DNA of 64,000 nucleotides from Xenorhabdus indica (GTDB lineage Bacteria; Pseudomonadota; Gammaproteobacteria; Enterobacterales; Enterobacteriaceae), in contig NZ_NKHP01000010.1 of NCBI RefSeq assembly GCF_014467235.1, positions 91,456-155,455 of the forward strand, in the 5' to 3' direction. Below are positions 31,173 through 39,643 of the stretch, in pieces (position 1 is the first letter of the stretch; each line of letters opens with the position of its first letter). The notes beneath the pieces were generated by a model that did not search any database, was not told the origin of the DNA, and was given only the letters and a program-made list of their open reading frames with translations. The position numbers and the translations under genes were made by a program.

Positions 31173-31203
31173 AGCGGCCAATGTTGTAATAACATTGGCC
31201 GCT
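31173..31203 (+). terminator. Rho-independent terminator of the wzz-type gene
   Basis: AGCGGCCAATGTT-GTAAT-AACATTGGCCGCT, a perfect 13-bp stem followed by TTTCTTTT. Strong. Confidence 0.92.
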
Positions 31204-31318
31204 TTTCTTTTATGGATACCATTTATGAACACCCGGTTTTTTTGTTTCGCTGTGGTATTGTGCCAAACGGGATTATGCTAATATGCCGCATGTTTTGGCT
31301 CTATAGCAGCAATCAACT

Positions 31319-32629
31319 ATGAAATTCCCCGGTAAGCGTAAATCTAAACACTATTTTCCTGTCAGCCTCAAAGATCCTCTACTCCAGCCCATCAAAGAGA
31401 TGATGGATACTGAAAGTAATCGAGCCTATATTGTTGGTATTGACCAAATATTGGTAGATATTGAAGCAAAAGTGGATGAAAGTTTTATTCAACGTTATAA
31501 CCTGAGCCAAGGGCATTCACTAGTCATTGAGGATGATGTGGCTGAGGCACTCTACAATGAGTTAGCAGAAAATAACTTGATTAGCCATGAGTTTGCAGGT
31601 GGAACTATCGGTAATACTTTGCACAATTACTCTGTTTTAGCGGATGATAAATCCGTATTGCTTGGTACTATGTGTAATAACATCCAAATCGGCAGTTATG
31701 CCTATTGCTATCTCTGCAATACTTCCAGTCGTATGGATTTAAATCATCTTCAGGGCGTTGATGGTCCAATTGGTCGTTGTTTCACTTTAATAACTGAAAA
31801 TGGTGAAAGAACATTCGCTATCAGCCCAGGACTAATGAATCAACTCAGTCCAGAAAATATTCCTGAACATATTATTGCTGAAGCATCGGCGTTGGTCATT
31901 ACAGCCTATTTGGTACGTTGTAAGCCAGGTGAACCTATGCCGGAAGCGACGATGAAAGCCATCGAATATGCGAAAAAGTATAATGTCCCTGTTGTACTGA
32001 CATTAGGAACTAAATACGTCATTGCTGATGATCCTCAATGGTGGCGTGATTTCCTGTCAGAGCACGTTTCTGTAGTAGCTATGAATGAGGATGAAGCTCA
32101 GGAACTGACTGGTTTTAGTGATCCCCTGCTGGCGGCAGATAGAGTATTGAATTGGGTGGATCTTGTATTGTGTACTGCCGGACCGGCCGGATTGTATATG
32201 GCGGGTTACACTGAAGAAGAGCATAAGCGTCAGACTTCACATCCATTATTGCCGGGCGCAATTGCTGAGTTTAATCGTTTTGAGTTTAGCCGCGCGATGC
32301 GTCAGGCTGATTGCCAGAATCCAATGCGGATCTATTCTCATATTGAGCCATATATGGGAGGGCCTGAGAAGATTATGAACACTAATGGGGCAGGAGATGG
32401 TGCACTGTCTGCGTTGCTGCATGATATTACGGCCAATAGTTATCACCGCATGAATGTCCCGAATTCCAGCAAACATATGCGCTCTTACTTGACATATTCT
32501 TCTTTAGCTCAGGTATGTAAGTATGCGAACAGAGTGAGTTATCAGGTATTGAGCCAGCATGCTCCGCGCTTGACTCGTGGATTACCAGAAAAAGAAGATA
32601 GCCTGGAAGAAGCGTACTGGGAACGTTGA
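31319..32629 (+). CDS. gsk: inosine-guanosine kinase Gsk
   Basis: Gsk phosphorylates guanosine and inosine to the nucleotides (purine salvage). This 436-residue PfkB-family kinase opens MKFPGKRKSKHYFPV and carries the family's second signature NTNGAGDGALSALLHDIT with the catalytic Asp. Other conserved stretches are DDVAEALYNELAENN, FAGGTIGNTLHNYSVLADD and CKPGEPMPEATMKAIEYAKKYN. E. coli Gsk has 434 residues. It is convergent with ybaL, as in E. coli. Confidence 0.96.
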   Translation: MKFPGKRKSKHYFPVSLKDPLLQPIKEMMDTESNRAYIVGIDQILVDIEAKVDESFIQRYNLSQGHSLVIEDDVAEALYNELAENNLISHEFAGGTIGNTLHNYSVLADDKSVLLGTMCNNIQIGSYAYCYLCNTSSRMDLNHLQGVDGPIGRCFTLITENGERTFAISPGLMNQLSPENIPEHIIAEASALVITAYLVRCKPGEPMPEATMKAIEYAKKYNVPVVLTLGTKYVIADDPQWWRDFLSEHVSVVAMNEDEAQELTGFSDPLLAADRVLNWVDLVLCTAGPAGLYMAGYTEEEHKRQTSHPLLPGAIAEFNRFEFSRAMRQADCQNPMRIYSHIEPYMGGPEKIMNTNGAGDGALSALLHDITANSYHRMNVPNSSKHMRSYLTYSSLAQVCKYANRVSYQVLSQHAPRLTRGLPEKEDSLEEAYWER

Positions 32630-32642
32630 CAATTATTGTTCG

Positions 32643-32674
32643 GGAGTATCCCGTTAGTTTTATCGGGATACTCC
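32643..32674. terminator. hairpin between gsk and convergent ybaL
   Basis: GGAGTATCCCG pairs perfectly with CGGGATACTCC over 11 bp between convergent genes. No clear T-run on either strand, so termination is inferred from position and stem strength. Confidence 0.6.
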
Positions 32675-32687
32675 ATATCGCTAATAG

Positions 32688-34406
32688 TTATGCCGCTGAT
32701 GGATTGGTTGGTGAAAGTGATGGTGGTGGTGGAGTTATTGGGCAACCTTCATCATTTTCCGGTAGTACATTAGCCATCGTTTTGGCGATCTCATGTTCGC
32801 CAATAATAATGTGATTGGCACCGCGTTCTGTAATGTAAGTGACTTCATCGTCATAATGAGCACGGACAATGATATTGATATCTGGTCTCATTTCCCGCGC
32901 ATTTTCAACAATTTTACCTGCTTCATAACCATTTGGAATGGTCAGGAATAGTGTACAAGCGCAATCCAGTCTTGCTAATGTCATGATATCTTTCTTGGCC
33001 GCATTACCCATTACGGCACTGATACCAGCCTCTCCTAACTCTTCAAATCCGGCACGTGTATCTTCAATGGCTACCAGTGGAAAATTTCTTTCTTGTAGAT
33101 GTTGGCAAAGCAGACGACCAACCCGGCCATATCCCACGACAATGGCATGACCACAAATATTGACAGGGATCTGAGTTTCTTCTTCTAATGTTTCTTCCAA
33201 TAGCTGCTCTTCAATGGTTTCTGTTTTTTCCAGATAACGATCCAGCAGACTGAATAAAACTGGATTTAACATAATAGAAAGAATGGCTCCGGCAAGTATA
33301 AGATTGCGAGCATCTTCATCCAACATACCTAAAGTTACTCCGAGCCCTGCCAGAATAAAGGCAAACTCGCCAATTTGGGCCAGGCTGACGGAAATTGTCA
33401 GCGCAGTACGTCGCGAATGACCAAAGATCTTGACCAACAACATGGCGGCGGCTGATTTGCCAATAATGATAATGGCAAGGGTTCCTAAAATGGCAATTGG
33501 CTGTTGTAAGAGGATCATTGGATCAAACAACATGCCTACGGACACAAAGAATAGAACTGCAAAAGCGTCTCTGAGAGGCAAAGTATCTTGCGCCGCACGA
33601 TGACTCAATTCTGATTCATTCAGCACCATGCCGGCAAAAAATGCTCCTAATGCAAACGAGGCATCAAACAGCGTCACGGCACCATAGGCGACCCCTAATG
33701 CGATGGTAAGAACTGCAAGGGTAAATAATTCACGGGAGCCTGTACCGGCTGTTCTCGCTAACAGCCAAGGGATAAGACGGCGGCCGACGAAAATCATCAA
33801 TAAAATAAAGACGACAACTTTGCCAATGGTAATAGTCAGTCCGAGCAGTAACTGGCCTATATCTGCATTCTGGTTATCTAAAATACTAGCAGATGCGGGT
33901 AGTAATACCAGAGTTAGTACCATTGCCAGATCTTCAACAATTAACCAACCAATCGCAATCTTACCTCGTTGGCTATCAATGAGTTGACGTTCTTCCACTG
34001 CTCTGAGAAGTACGACGGTACTCGCGGTTGACAAACAGAGGCCAAAGACAATTCCACTGTATAGTCCCCAACCAAGTAGTTTTGATAAGCCGACTCCCAG
34101 AACAGTTGCAACAGCAATCTGCGCAATAGCACCTGGGATTGCAATTGATTTTACGGCTAATAAGTCTTTGAGTGAAAAATGCAGGCCGACACCAAACATC
34201 AGTAAGATCACGCCAATTTCTGAAAGTTCGGGTGCCAGAGAAGTATCGGCAACAAAACCAGGTGTAAAAGGCCCGGCAAGTACACCTGCCATAAGATAAC
34301 CTACTAAAGGCGAGATTCTCAGGCGCTGTGCAAACATACCGAGCAGATAGGCGAGAAGAAAACCGCCAACAATAGTCGTGATTAGAGGTGTCGAATGCTC
34401 CATCAA
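32688..34406 (-). CDS. ybaL: putative cation:proton antiporter YbaL (CPA2/Kef family)
   Basis: A 572-residue CPA2-family transporter: about twelve membrane helices (residues 5-385, e.g. ISPLVGYLMAGVLAGPFTPG, GVILLMFGVGLHFSLKDLL), then an RCK/TrkA-N regulatory domain starting AIVVGYGRVGRLLCQHLQ with a Rossmann glycine motif. It ends in a Pro/Ser-rich tail. E. coli YbaL (558) is related to KefB/KefC, but its ion and role are unproven; the KefB/C glutathione-site residues cannot be assigned by eye. The ATG at 34406 follows AAGGAGC. Upstream lies the wrecked fsr gene, its E. coli neighbour. Confidence 0.92.
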   Translation of the reverse strand: MMEHSTPLITTIVGGFLLAYLLGMFAQRLRISPLVGYLMAGVLAGPFTPGFVADTSLAPELSEIGVILLMFGVGLHFSLKDLLAVKSIAIPGAIAQIAVATVLGVGLSKLLGWGLYSGIVFGLCLSTASTVVLLRAVEERQLIDSQRGKIAIGWLIVEDLAMVLTLVLLPASASILDNQNADIGQLLLGLTITIGKVVVFILLMIFVGRRLIPWLLARTAGTGSRELFTLAVLTIALGVAYGAVTLFDASFALGAFFAGMVLNESELSHRAAQDTLPLRDAFAVLFFVSVGMLFDPMILLQQPIAILGTLAIIIIGKSAAAMLLVKIFGHSRRTALTISVSLAQIGEFAFILAGLGVTLGMLDEDARNLILAGAILSIMLNPVLFSLLDRYLEKTETIEEQLLEETLEEETQIPVNICGHAIVVGYGRVGRLLCQHLQERNFPLVAIEDTRAGFEELGEAGISAVMGNAAKKDIMTLARLDCACTLFLTIPNGYEAGKIVENAREMRPDINIIVRAHYDDEVTYITERGANHIIIGEHEIAKTMANVLPENDEGCPITPPPPSLSPTNPSAA

Positions 34407-34618
34407 GGCTCCTTCTAGGCTAGATTGTTATAGATTGTATTATTAGGTGAGGTAATAATTTATTTTACAAATAATTTAAGATAATTGCTTGAAAAATATT
34501 CTTTTATAGAGAAATGCAGATGATCTACATAAATATTATTGTAATGGTATTTTATGTAGATCTTTTCATTATTTACTCATGTTTACAAAGAGAAGTGATA
34601 TTAAGAAAATAATATTTT

Positions 34619-35180
34619 TTAGTATCTTGTACTATTTTTTTCATTCTTCTTTTCCATATTTGGCAAGAATAAGGTAAAAATACCAAGAAGTGGTAAAAAA
34701 GCACAAATTTTGTAAACCAATTCTATGCTAGTTTTATCTGCTACATAGCCAAGTAGCGCGGCCCCGATGCTTCCCATACCAAATGCCAGACCAAAGAATA
34801 AGCCCGCAACCATGCCTGTCTTACCGGGGGATCAGTTCTTGTGCATAGACCAGAATGGCAGAAAATGCAGATGCCAGTATCAGACCTATAATGACGTTGA
34901 GAGCGCTTGTCCAGAATAGCGATACATAAGGTAATAACAGAGTAAATGGAGCAACACCCAGAATAGATCCCCAGATGATATATTTACGACCAATCTTATC
35001 ACCGATTGGTCCACCAATAATCGTGCTTGTAGCTACAGCAAACAAAAATACAAAAAGATGAATCTGCGCATTTTGCACGGATGATAAGCTGATCGCACCA
35101 AGTATTGAGAAAGCCGTTCCCTGTGTTTTTTTTCGCGGAGCTGATAATGAGATAGTATTACTTTGCTTAATTTTGTTCAT
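34619..35180 (-). pseudogene. fsr: fosmidomycin-resistance MFS exporter fsr, internally deleted and frameshifted
   Basis: Fsr is normally a ~400-residue, 12-helix MFS drug exporter. Here the N-terminal start (to SILGAISLSS, ~35 residues) is joined in frame to a late segment beginning VQNAQIHLFVFLFAVATS. That removes roughly 200-230 residues, including most of the first six helices. The frame then breaks at a run of five G (34826-34830; C on the coding strand) after QELIP. The C-terminus continues in another frame (MVAGLFFGLAFGMGSIGAALLGY...ICAFLPLLGIFTLFLPN) to 34619. Both lesions leave no functional transporter. Position between ybaL and ushA is that of intact fsr in E. coli. Confidence 0.93.
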
Positions 35181-35520
35181 TGTTTCACCGATCTTATCTA
35201 CGTTGTAGTGGTGTTGAACTGTTATTTAATTGTTACACCTTAATACATATTAACTTTCTAATAAAATTTTTGCTTATCTTGATATAATTTGATGCTTATC
35301 GCAAAAAAATGAAATTAAACTCTATTTAATGGCCTGATTATGTAATCTTGATCGAAAAAACACTGCGTCGAATGTCGTGTTGTTATTCCATTCTGTAGTG
35401 AATATGTACTTATTCCAGTAAGGTTCCTTGTTATAAAAAAGTAACGTGCCTTAAATGGGGTAGGTTTCAACATTCTTGAAAACTAATAACAGATTTATTT
35501 AAGGAACATGGAGATACCCG
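35181..35520. other. divergent intergenic region between fsr remnant and ushA
   Basis: About 340 bp of AT-rich sequence that should hold the ushA promoter and the old fsr promoter. I see no gene or clear operator. A TTAAGGAACATGGAG sequence just before 35521 supplies the ushA ribosome site. Confidence 0.5.
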
Positions 35521-37179
35521 ATGAAATTCTCATTTAAAGCGTCAGTATGTGCCCTGGTTGTTTCTCTGTCATTGTCACCGATGATCGCATCCGCTTGGGA
35601 AAAGGATAAAACGTATGATATTACGATCCTGCATACCAATGATCACCATGGTCACTTTTGGCAGAATGATCATGGAGAGTATGGTCTGGCAGCTCAGAAA
35701 ACCGTAGTGGATTCTATCCGTCAGGAAGTTGCTAAAAAAGGCGGTAGTGTATTGTTGTTATCTGGCGGGGATATTAACACTGGTGTGCCTGAATCGGATA
35801 TGCAGGATGCCGAGCCGGATTTTAAAGGAATGAATCTGGTAGGTTATGACGCGATGGCATTGGGAAACCATGAATTCGATAAGCCTTTGAATGTACTCTA
35901 TCAACAGCAAAAATGGGCGACTTTCCCATTCTTGTCAGCGAATATTTATCAAACCAGCACCGGCAAGCGCGTATTTAAGCCATATGTGATATTCGAAAAG
36001 CAAGGTGTGAAGATTGCGGTTATTGGTTTAACTACTGATGATACAGCTAAAATAGGTAATCCGGCTAATTTCCCTGATGTGGAATTCCGTATACCTGCCG
36101 AAGAAGCGAAAAAAGTCATTGATGAATTGAAGAAAACTGAAAAGCCGGATGTCATTATTGCAGCAACCCACATGGGGCATTACGATGATGGTCAACATGG
36201 CACGAATGCGCCGGGTGATGTGGAAATGGCACGTAGCTTACCTGCTGGTTATTTAAATATGATTGTGGGTGGACATTCACAGGATCCGGTTTGTATGTCT
36301 GCGGAAAATAAAAACTATAAACAGGTGAATTATGTCCCTGGGACGCCTTGTTCTCCGGATCGTCAAAATGGGACATGGATTGTTCAGGCTCATGAATGGG
36401 GAAAATATGTTGGTCGTGCTGATTTCCAGTTTCGTAATGGTGAATTTAAGCTAGTTCATTATCAATTAATTCCTATCAATTTAAACAAAAGGGTCAAAAA
36501 AGATGACGGAAGCACTGAGCGTGTTTACTACACTCATCAAATTCCTCAAGACTCTGAAATGCTGAAATTGTTGACACCTTATCAGGATAAAGGAGATCAG
36601 AAATTAGGAGTCAAAATTGGATCTGTTGACGGTAAATTAGAGGGAGATCGCAGCAAAGTTCGTTTTATACAGACTAATATGGCTCATCTTGTACTGGCAG
36701 CACAGATGGAACGGGCAAACGCTGATTTTGCTGTGATGAGTGGAGGAGGGATCCGCGATTCCATTGAGGCAGGGGATATCACTTATAAAGATGTATTAAA
36801 GGTTCACCCATTTGCTAATCAATTGGTTTATGTAGATTTCAAAGGAAGTGAGGTTCTGCCTTATTTGACTGCCGCTGCGAATATGGAAGCTGATTCTGGT
36901 GCTTATGGTCAATTCTATAATGTCAGTTTTGTGAAAGATGGCAAAAATATCAGTGATGTCAAAATTGGTGGAGAACCCCTGGATCTGAATAAAACTTACC
37001 GGATGGCAACATTGAACTTCAATGCTATCGGTGGTGACGGTTATCCGCGAATCGATGATTTACCAGGATATGTTAATACCGGTTTTGTCGATGCAGAAGT
37101 GTTGAAAGGGTATATTGAAAAACACTCTCCGCTGAAAGTGGCGGACTATGAACCGAACGGCGAAATTGCGCGCAAATGA
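35521..37179 (+). CDS. ushA: periplasmic UDP-sugar hydrolase / 5'-nucleotidase UshA
   Basis: UshA degrades nucleotides and UDP-sugars in the periplasm. The 552-residue protein has a signal peptide (MKFSFKASVCALVVSLSLSPMIASA), then the metallophosphatase domain with ILHTNDHHGHFW, GNHEFDKP, ATHMGHYD and VGGHSQD metal ligands, and a C-terminal substrate-specificity domain containing AVMSGGGIRDSIEAG and NFNAIGGDGYPR. E. coli UshA has 550 residues. Transcribed alone; a strong terminator follows. Confidence 0.96.
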   Translation: MKFSFKASVCALVVSLSLSPMIASAWEKDKTYDITILHTNDHHGHFWQNDHGEYGLAAQKTVVDSIRQEVAKKGGSVLLLSGGDINTGVPESDMQDAEPDFKGMNLVGYDAMALGNHEFDKPLNVLYQQQKWATFPFLSANIYQTSTGKRVFKPYVIFEKQGVKIAVIGLTTDDTAKIGNPANFPDVEFRIPAEEAKKVIDELKKTEKPDVIIAATHMGHYDDGQHGTNAPGDVEMARSLPAGYLNMIVGGHSQDPVCMSAENKNYKQVNYVPGTPCSPDRQNGTWIVQAHEWGKYVGRADFQFRNGEFKLVHYQLIPINLNKRVKKDDGSTERVYYTHQIPQDSEMLKLLTPYQDKGDQKLGVKIGSVDGKLEGDRSKVRFIQTNMAHLVLAAQMERANADFAVMSGGGIRDSIEAGDITYKDVLKVHPFANQLVYVDFKGSEVLPYLTAAANMEADSGAYGQFYNVSFVKDGKNISDVKIGGEPLDLNKTYRMATLNFNAIGGDGYPRIDDLPGYVNTGFVDAEVLKGYIEKHSPLKVADYEPNGEIARK

Positions 37180-37207
37180 TAATGGGTGAAGGTTAATTAT
37201 TAGAAAA

Positions 37208-37237
37208 AAAAGACCATCTATTTTCAGATGGTCTTTT
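37208..37237 (+). terminator. Rho-independent terminator of ushA
   Basis: AAAAGACCATCT-N6-AGATGGTCTTTT, a perfect 12-bp stem with built-in A and T runs. It may also stop transcription from the minus-strand GNAT gene. Confidence 0.92.
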
Positions 37238-37299
37238 ACTTAGTCGTCGGAACGGTGATAAATAATCTAAAATGGGGATGGGTGAAAATAAATAGTTAT

Positions 37300-37761
37300 C
37301 TAATTATTGAATATTATGGTTATTAGTGAATTGTTTCCTCCTTCTTTTTCCGATAGTTTTTCAAATCCATATTTTAAGTATAATGCTATAAGTTTAGGAT
37401 TGTTTTCACATTCCAAGGCAATAACTCTTCCTCCAATTAGAATTTTTGCTGTGTTAATAATGTTCCTTACATAAAGAAAAATATCTTCGAATTTTATTGG
37501 ATTTTGATTGAATAAAAAGTTCTTTGCTATTTGGCCGATTAAGTAAACTTTTATCGTATTAGAGTTTTTACTGATGCCATTAAGTTTCCTTATTTTTGTT
37601 TTTGAAATAGAAAATGAATATGCTCTCAGCTCCTTAAAAGTCAATGAAAAATAGGCAAGAATTGACCCTTTTTCATTTAAAATTAAGTATGTTCTGGTTA
37701 CATCAGCCTGTTCAAATCTAATTGAATTTTTATGTAAAAAAGATTCTACGTCTCGATTCAA
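37300..37761 (-). CDS. GNAT-family N-acetyltransferase, start codon unclear
   Basis: A GNAT-type acetyltransferase. The C-terminal part IGGRVIALECENNPKLIALYLKYGFEKL matches a GNAT subfamily that has no standard R-x-x-G-x-G loop, and ADVTRTYLILNEKGSILAYFSL is the N-terminal core. The only standard in-frame start is TTG at 37761. The frame stays open upstream to a stop at 37873-37875 and encodes GRDRTEKYFLSFSCPLN, which looks like genuine family sequence. That upstream stretch has no ATG, GTG, TTG or CTG; only ATA (37815) or ATT (37851) could start it. Expression may use a rare start, or the gene is decaying. It overlaps the frame of the small gene upstream. Confidence 0.65.
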   Translation of the reverse strand: MNRDVESFLHKNSIRFEQADVTRTYLILNEKGSILAYFSLTFKELRAYSFSISKTKIRKLNGISKNSNTIKVYLIGQIAKNFLFNQNPIKFEDIFLYVRNIINTAKILIGGRVIALECENNPKLIALYLKYGFEKLSEKEGGNNSLITIIFNN

Positions 37762-37826
37762 GGGGCAGGAGAATGAAAGAAAATACTTTTCTGTTCTGTC
37801 TCTGCCTAATACTATTAATACTTCTC

Positions 37827-37994
37827 CTAAAGTGAGAGTTTTTGTTTTAATATCTCTATTGCCTCTTTTTGTTCAGTTTCAATGTCTATTTTTTCAAAAT
37901 TATTTTTAGATGGCCTTCTATTTGCCCTTCGCAACACCTTAATTGCCTTGGGATAGGTGATAACAATCTGCCTGAAAAATGACGAAGTGGCCAT
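37827..37994 (-). CDS. small 55-residue protein upstream of the GNAT gene, antitoxin-like position
   Basis: The ATG at 37994 follows an excellent ribosome site (AAGGAGATAAAA) and yields MATSSFFRQIVITYPKAIKV, a basic middle (LRRANRRPSKNNFEK) and an acidic helical tail (TEQKEAIEILKQKLSL). I do not recognise it by name. Its size, basic N-terminal half and tight coupling to a GNAT acetyltransferase recall the small first gene of GNAT toxin-antitoxin pairs, but I see no ribbon-helix-helix signature, so that role is a guess. The TAG stop lies inside the upstream extension of the GNAT frame, just before GGAGAAG. Confidence 0.7.
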   Translation of the reverse strand: MATSSFFRQIVITYPKAIKVLRRANRRPSKNNFEKIDIETEQKEAIEILKQKLSL

Positions 37995-38154
37995 TTTTAT
38001 CTCCTTTTATTTAAATATATTAAGTTACTTGAAATAGTAAATGATATTGTTTTTGCTATATGGGAAGTATATCGGCATTAGATAATTGAACAAGGCCCTG
38101 TTTTCAAGAAAACAGAGCCAGCTCGAAAAATTTAACGGAAATTACAATTAGTTT

Positions 38155-38631
38155 TCAAATTTTGGCAATATCAGCAAATGGACAATTAAGTAGTTGGCAT
38201 AAATCAGTCGGTGCCAGTTCAATATCCAGGCCACGTTTACCACCAGAGATAAACAGAGTCGGGAGGTTTTGGGCCTGACTGTCAATAACAGTAGGAAGAC
38301 GTTTTTTTTGTCCTAATGGGCTGATGCCACCTACCAGGTAACCTGTCACTTTTTGTGCCAACTGTGGATCTGCCATATCCGCTTTTTTCGCTTTAAATAC
38401 TTTGGCGATTTTTTTTAAATCCAGTTGTCCCGTGACCGGAGTGACAGCAACAGCCAGATTTTTAGGATCACCATTCAATGAAACTAAGAGGGTTTTAAAA
38501 ACCTGCTTAGCATCTAACCCAAGTTTTTTAACCGCTTCATCACCAAAATTATGTTCATTAACATCATGTTCATAAGGATAAAGTTTGAAATTAATTTTGT
38601 GTTTTTCCAGTAGAGTAACAGCAGGCGTCAT
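38155..38631 (-). CDS. ybaK: Cys-tRNA(Pro)/Cys-tRNA(Cys) deacylase YbaK
   Basis: YbaK hydrolyses Cys mischarged on tRNA-Pro. The 158-residue protein has [32 protein letters not shown] with the catalytic Lys region, and [20 protein letters not shown]. Length matches E. coli YbaK (159). It sits with ybaP upstream on the same strand, as in E. coli. Confidence 0.95.
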   Translation of the reverse strand: MTPAVTLLEKHKINFKLYPYEHDVNEHNFGDEAVKKLGLDAKQVFKTLLVSLNGDPKNLAVAVTPVTGQLDLKKIAKVFKAKKADMADPQLAQKVTGYLVGGISPLGQKKRLPTVIDSQAQNLPTLFISGGKRGLDIELAPTDLCQLLNCPFADIAKI

Positions 38632-38714
38632 GTCGTATTTCCTGTAACATTATCTGTATAAATAGTAACTATTAGTCATAGTCTTTATTTTTATTCTTAT
38701 TCTTATAATAGCTA

Positions 38715-39515
38715 CTATTGTAACAGCTTCAGTAAATTGTTTTCACCCTGGAGATGTAATGCTCCGACAGCCACTAAATATTTTCCTGCCGGTAAGTCAT
38801 GTAATCGTTCACTCCATTGGCGGTTACGTTCAGTCATCAAGGTCTGGTAAGTAACTTCACAGAAAGTCTGTGGTAATGCCCCACTTGCTTGGTTTGGTTT
38901 ATAATTCATCCACCAGCTAATCATCATTTGTAAGGTACGGGCGTTAGTATGCCAGTGAACCAGAGTATCTTCTAACAGAGAGATGCCACCATTCGGTAGT
39001 TTGGTGAGTAAATTAACCTGAGTATCGGTTCCTTCCAGCTCGATAATATTTTTATCAATGGCCCTTGCACTGCTCAGTAGCTGAAAATCAATGCCGTATT
39101 GGGGACGTAATCCTAAATATTGAGCCTGAGCGGCCTGTAGGATCAGAGCAACTTGCCATGAAGGTAATAGATCTAGTGACTCTACCGGATGTTGGATTTC
39201 GTGGCAGTACTGCTGTAAGGCAGCAAAATGTTCAGTTGATAAACGTTGTGACAGTACGACCTGTTCAGGAAATATTTTTCCAAATGGTGAACCAGATTGG
39301 GTAATATCTGCTTCAACAATCAAAGAATCACACTGTTCCAGTTGTTCCAACAGTACTTCGGAAAGTGGATACATATTTTCTGTACCCATATGGATGCTGC
39401 CAACAATATGTAATTGTCTATTTTTGGGCAGAATGACGTCAAAAGCAGGATAGGGGTAATATCGTTGGGAATTCAGTCCTAATACATTACTGAGATATGT
39501 CATTAGTTTTCCCAT
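38715..39515 (-). CDS. ybaP: TraB/GumN-family protein YbaP
   Basis: A TraB-fold protein of unproven function with the conserved HIVGSIHMGTENMYPL near residue 40 and late VAVGALHLQGENNLLKLL. Both are metal-binding-type histidine motifs seen in Tiki-like/TraB proteases. The 266-residue form from the ATG at 39515 (ribosome site GGAG, 8 nt away) fits E. coli YbaP (264). A longer frame to 39572 lacks a good ribosome site. Related to E. coli throughout (LVHWHTNARTLQMMISWWMN). Confidence 0.88.
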   Translation of the reverse strand: MGKLMTYLSNVLGLNSQRYYPYPAFDVILPKNRQLHIVGSIHMGTENMYPLSEVLLEQLEQCDSLIVEADITQSGSPFGKIFPEQVVLSQRLSTEHFAALQQYCHEIQHPVESLDLLPSWQVALILQAAQAQYLGLRPQYGIDFQLLSSARAIDKNIIELEGTDTQVNLLTKLPNGGISLLEDTLVHWHTNARTLQMMISWWMNYKPNQASGALPQTFCEVTYQTLMTERNRQWSERLHDLPAGKYLVAVGALHLQGENNLLKLLQ

Positions 39516-39643
39516 ACTACATACTCCGGTAATTGGCGTGAATGGGTATGCTAACGTGTTAAAGGTTAACAAGAAAGTGATAAATGAAAAGCTAAACCCG
39601 GTGTTGTTTAGCTTTTCGATGTCTGCATGATTAATGTGGAATA

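Noticed and set aside
37827..37872. Programmed frameshift fusing the 55-residue gene to the GNAT frame.
   Set aside because: The overlap needs a -1 shift at CTT TAG, which is not a slippery heptamer; two separate products are simpler.
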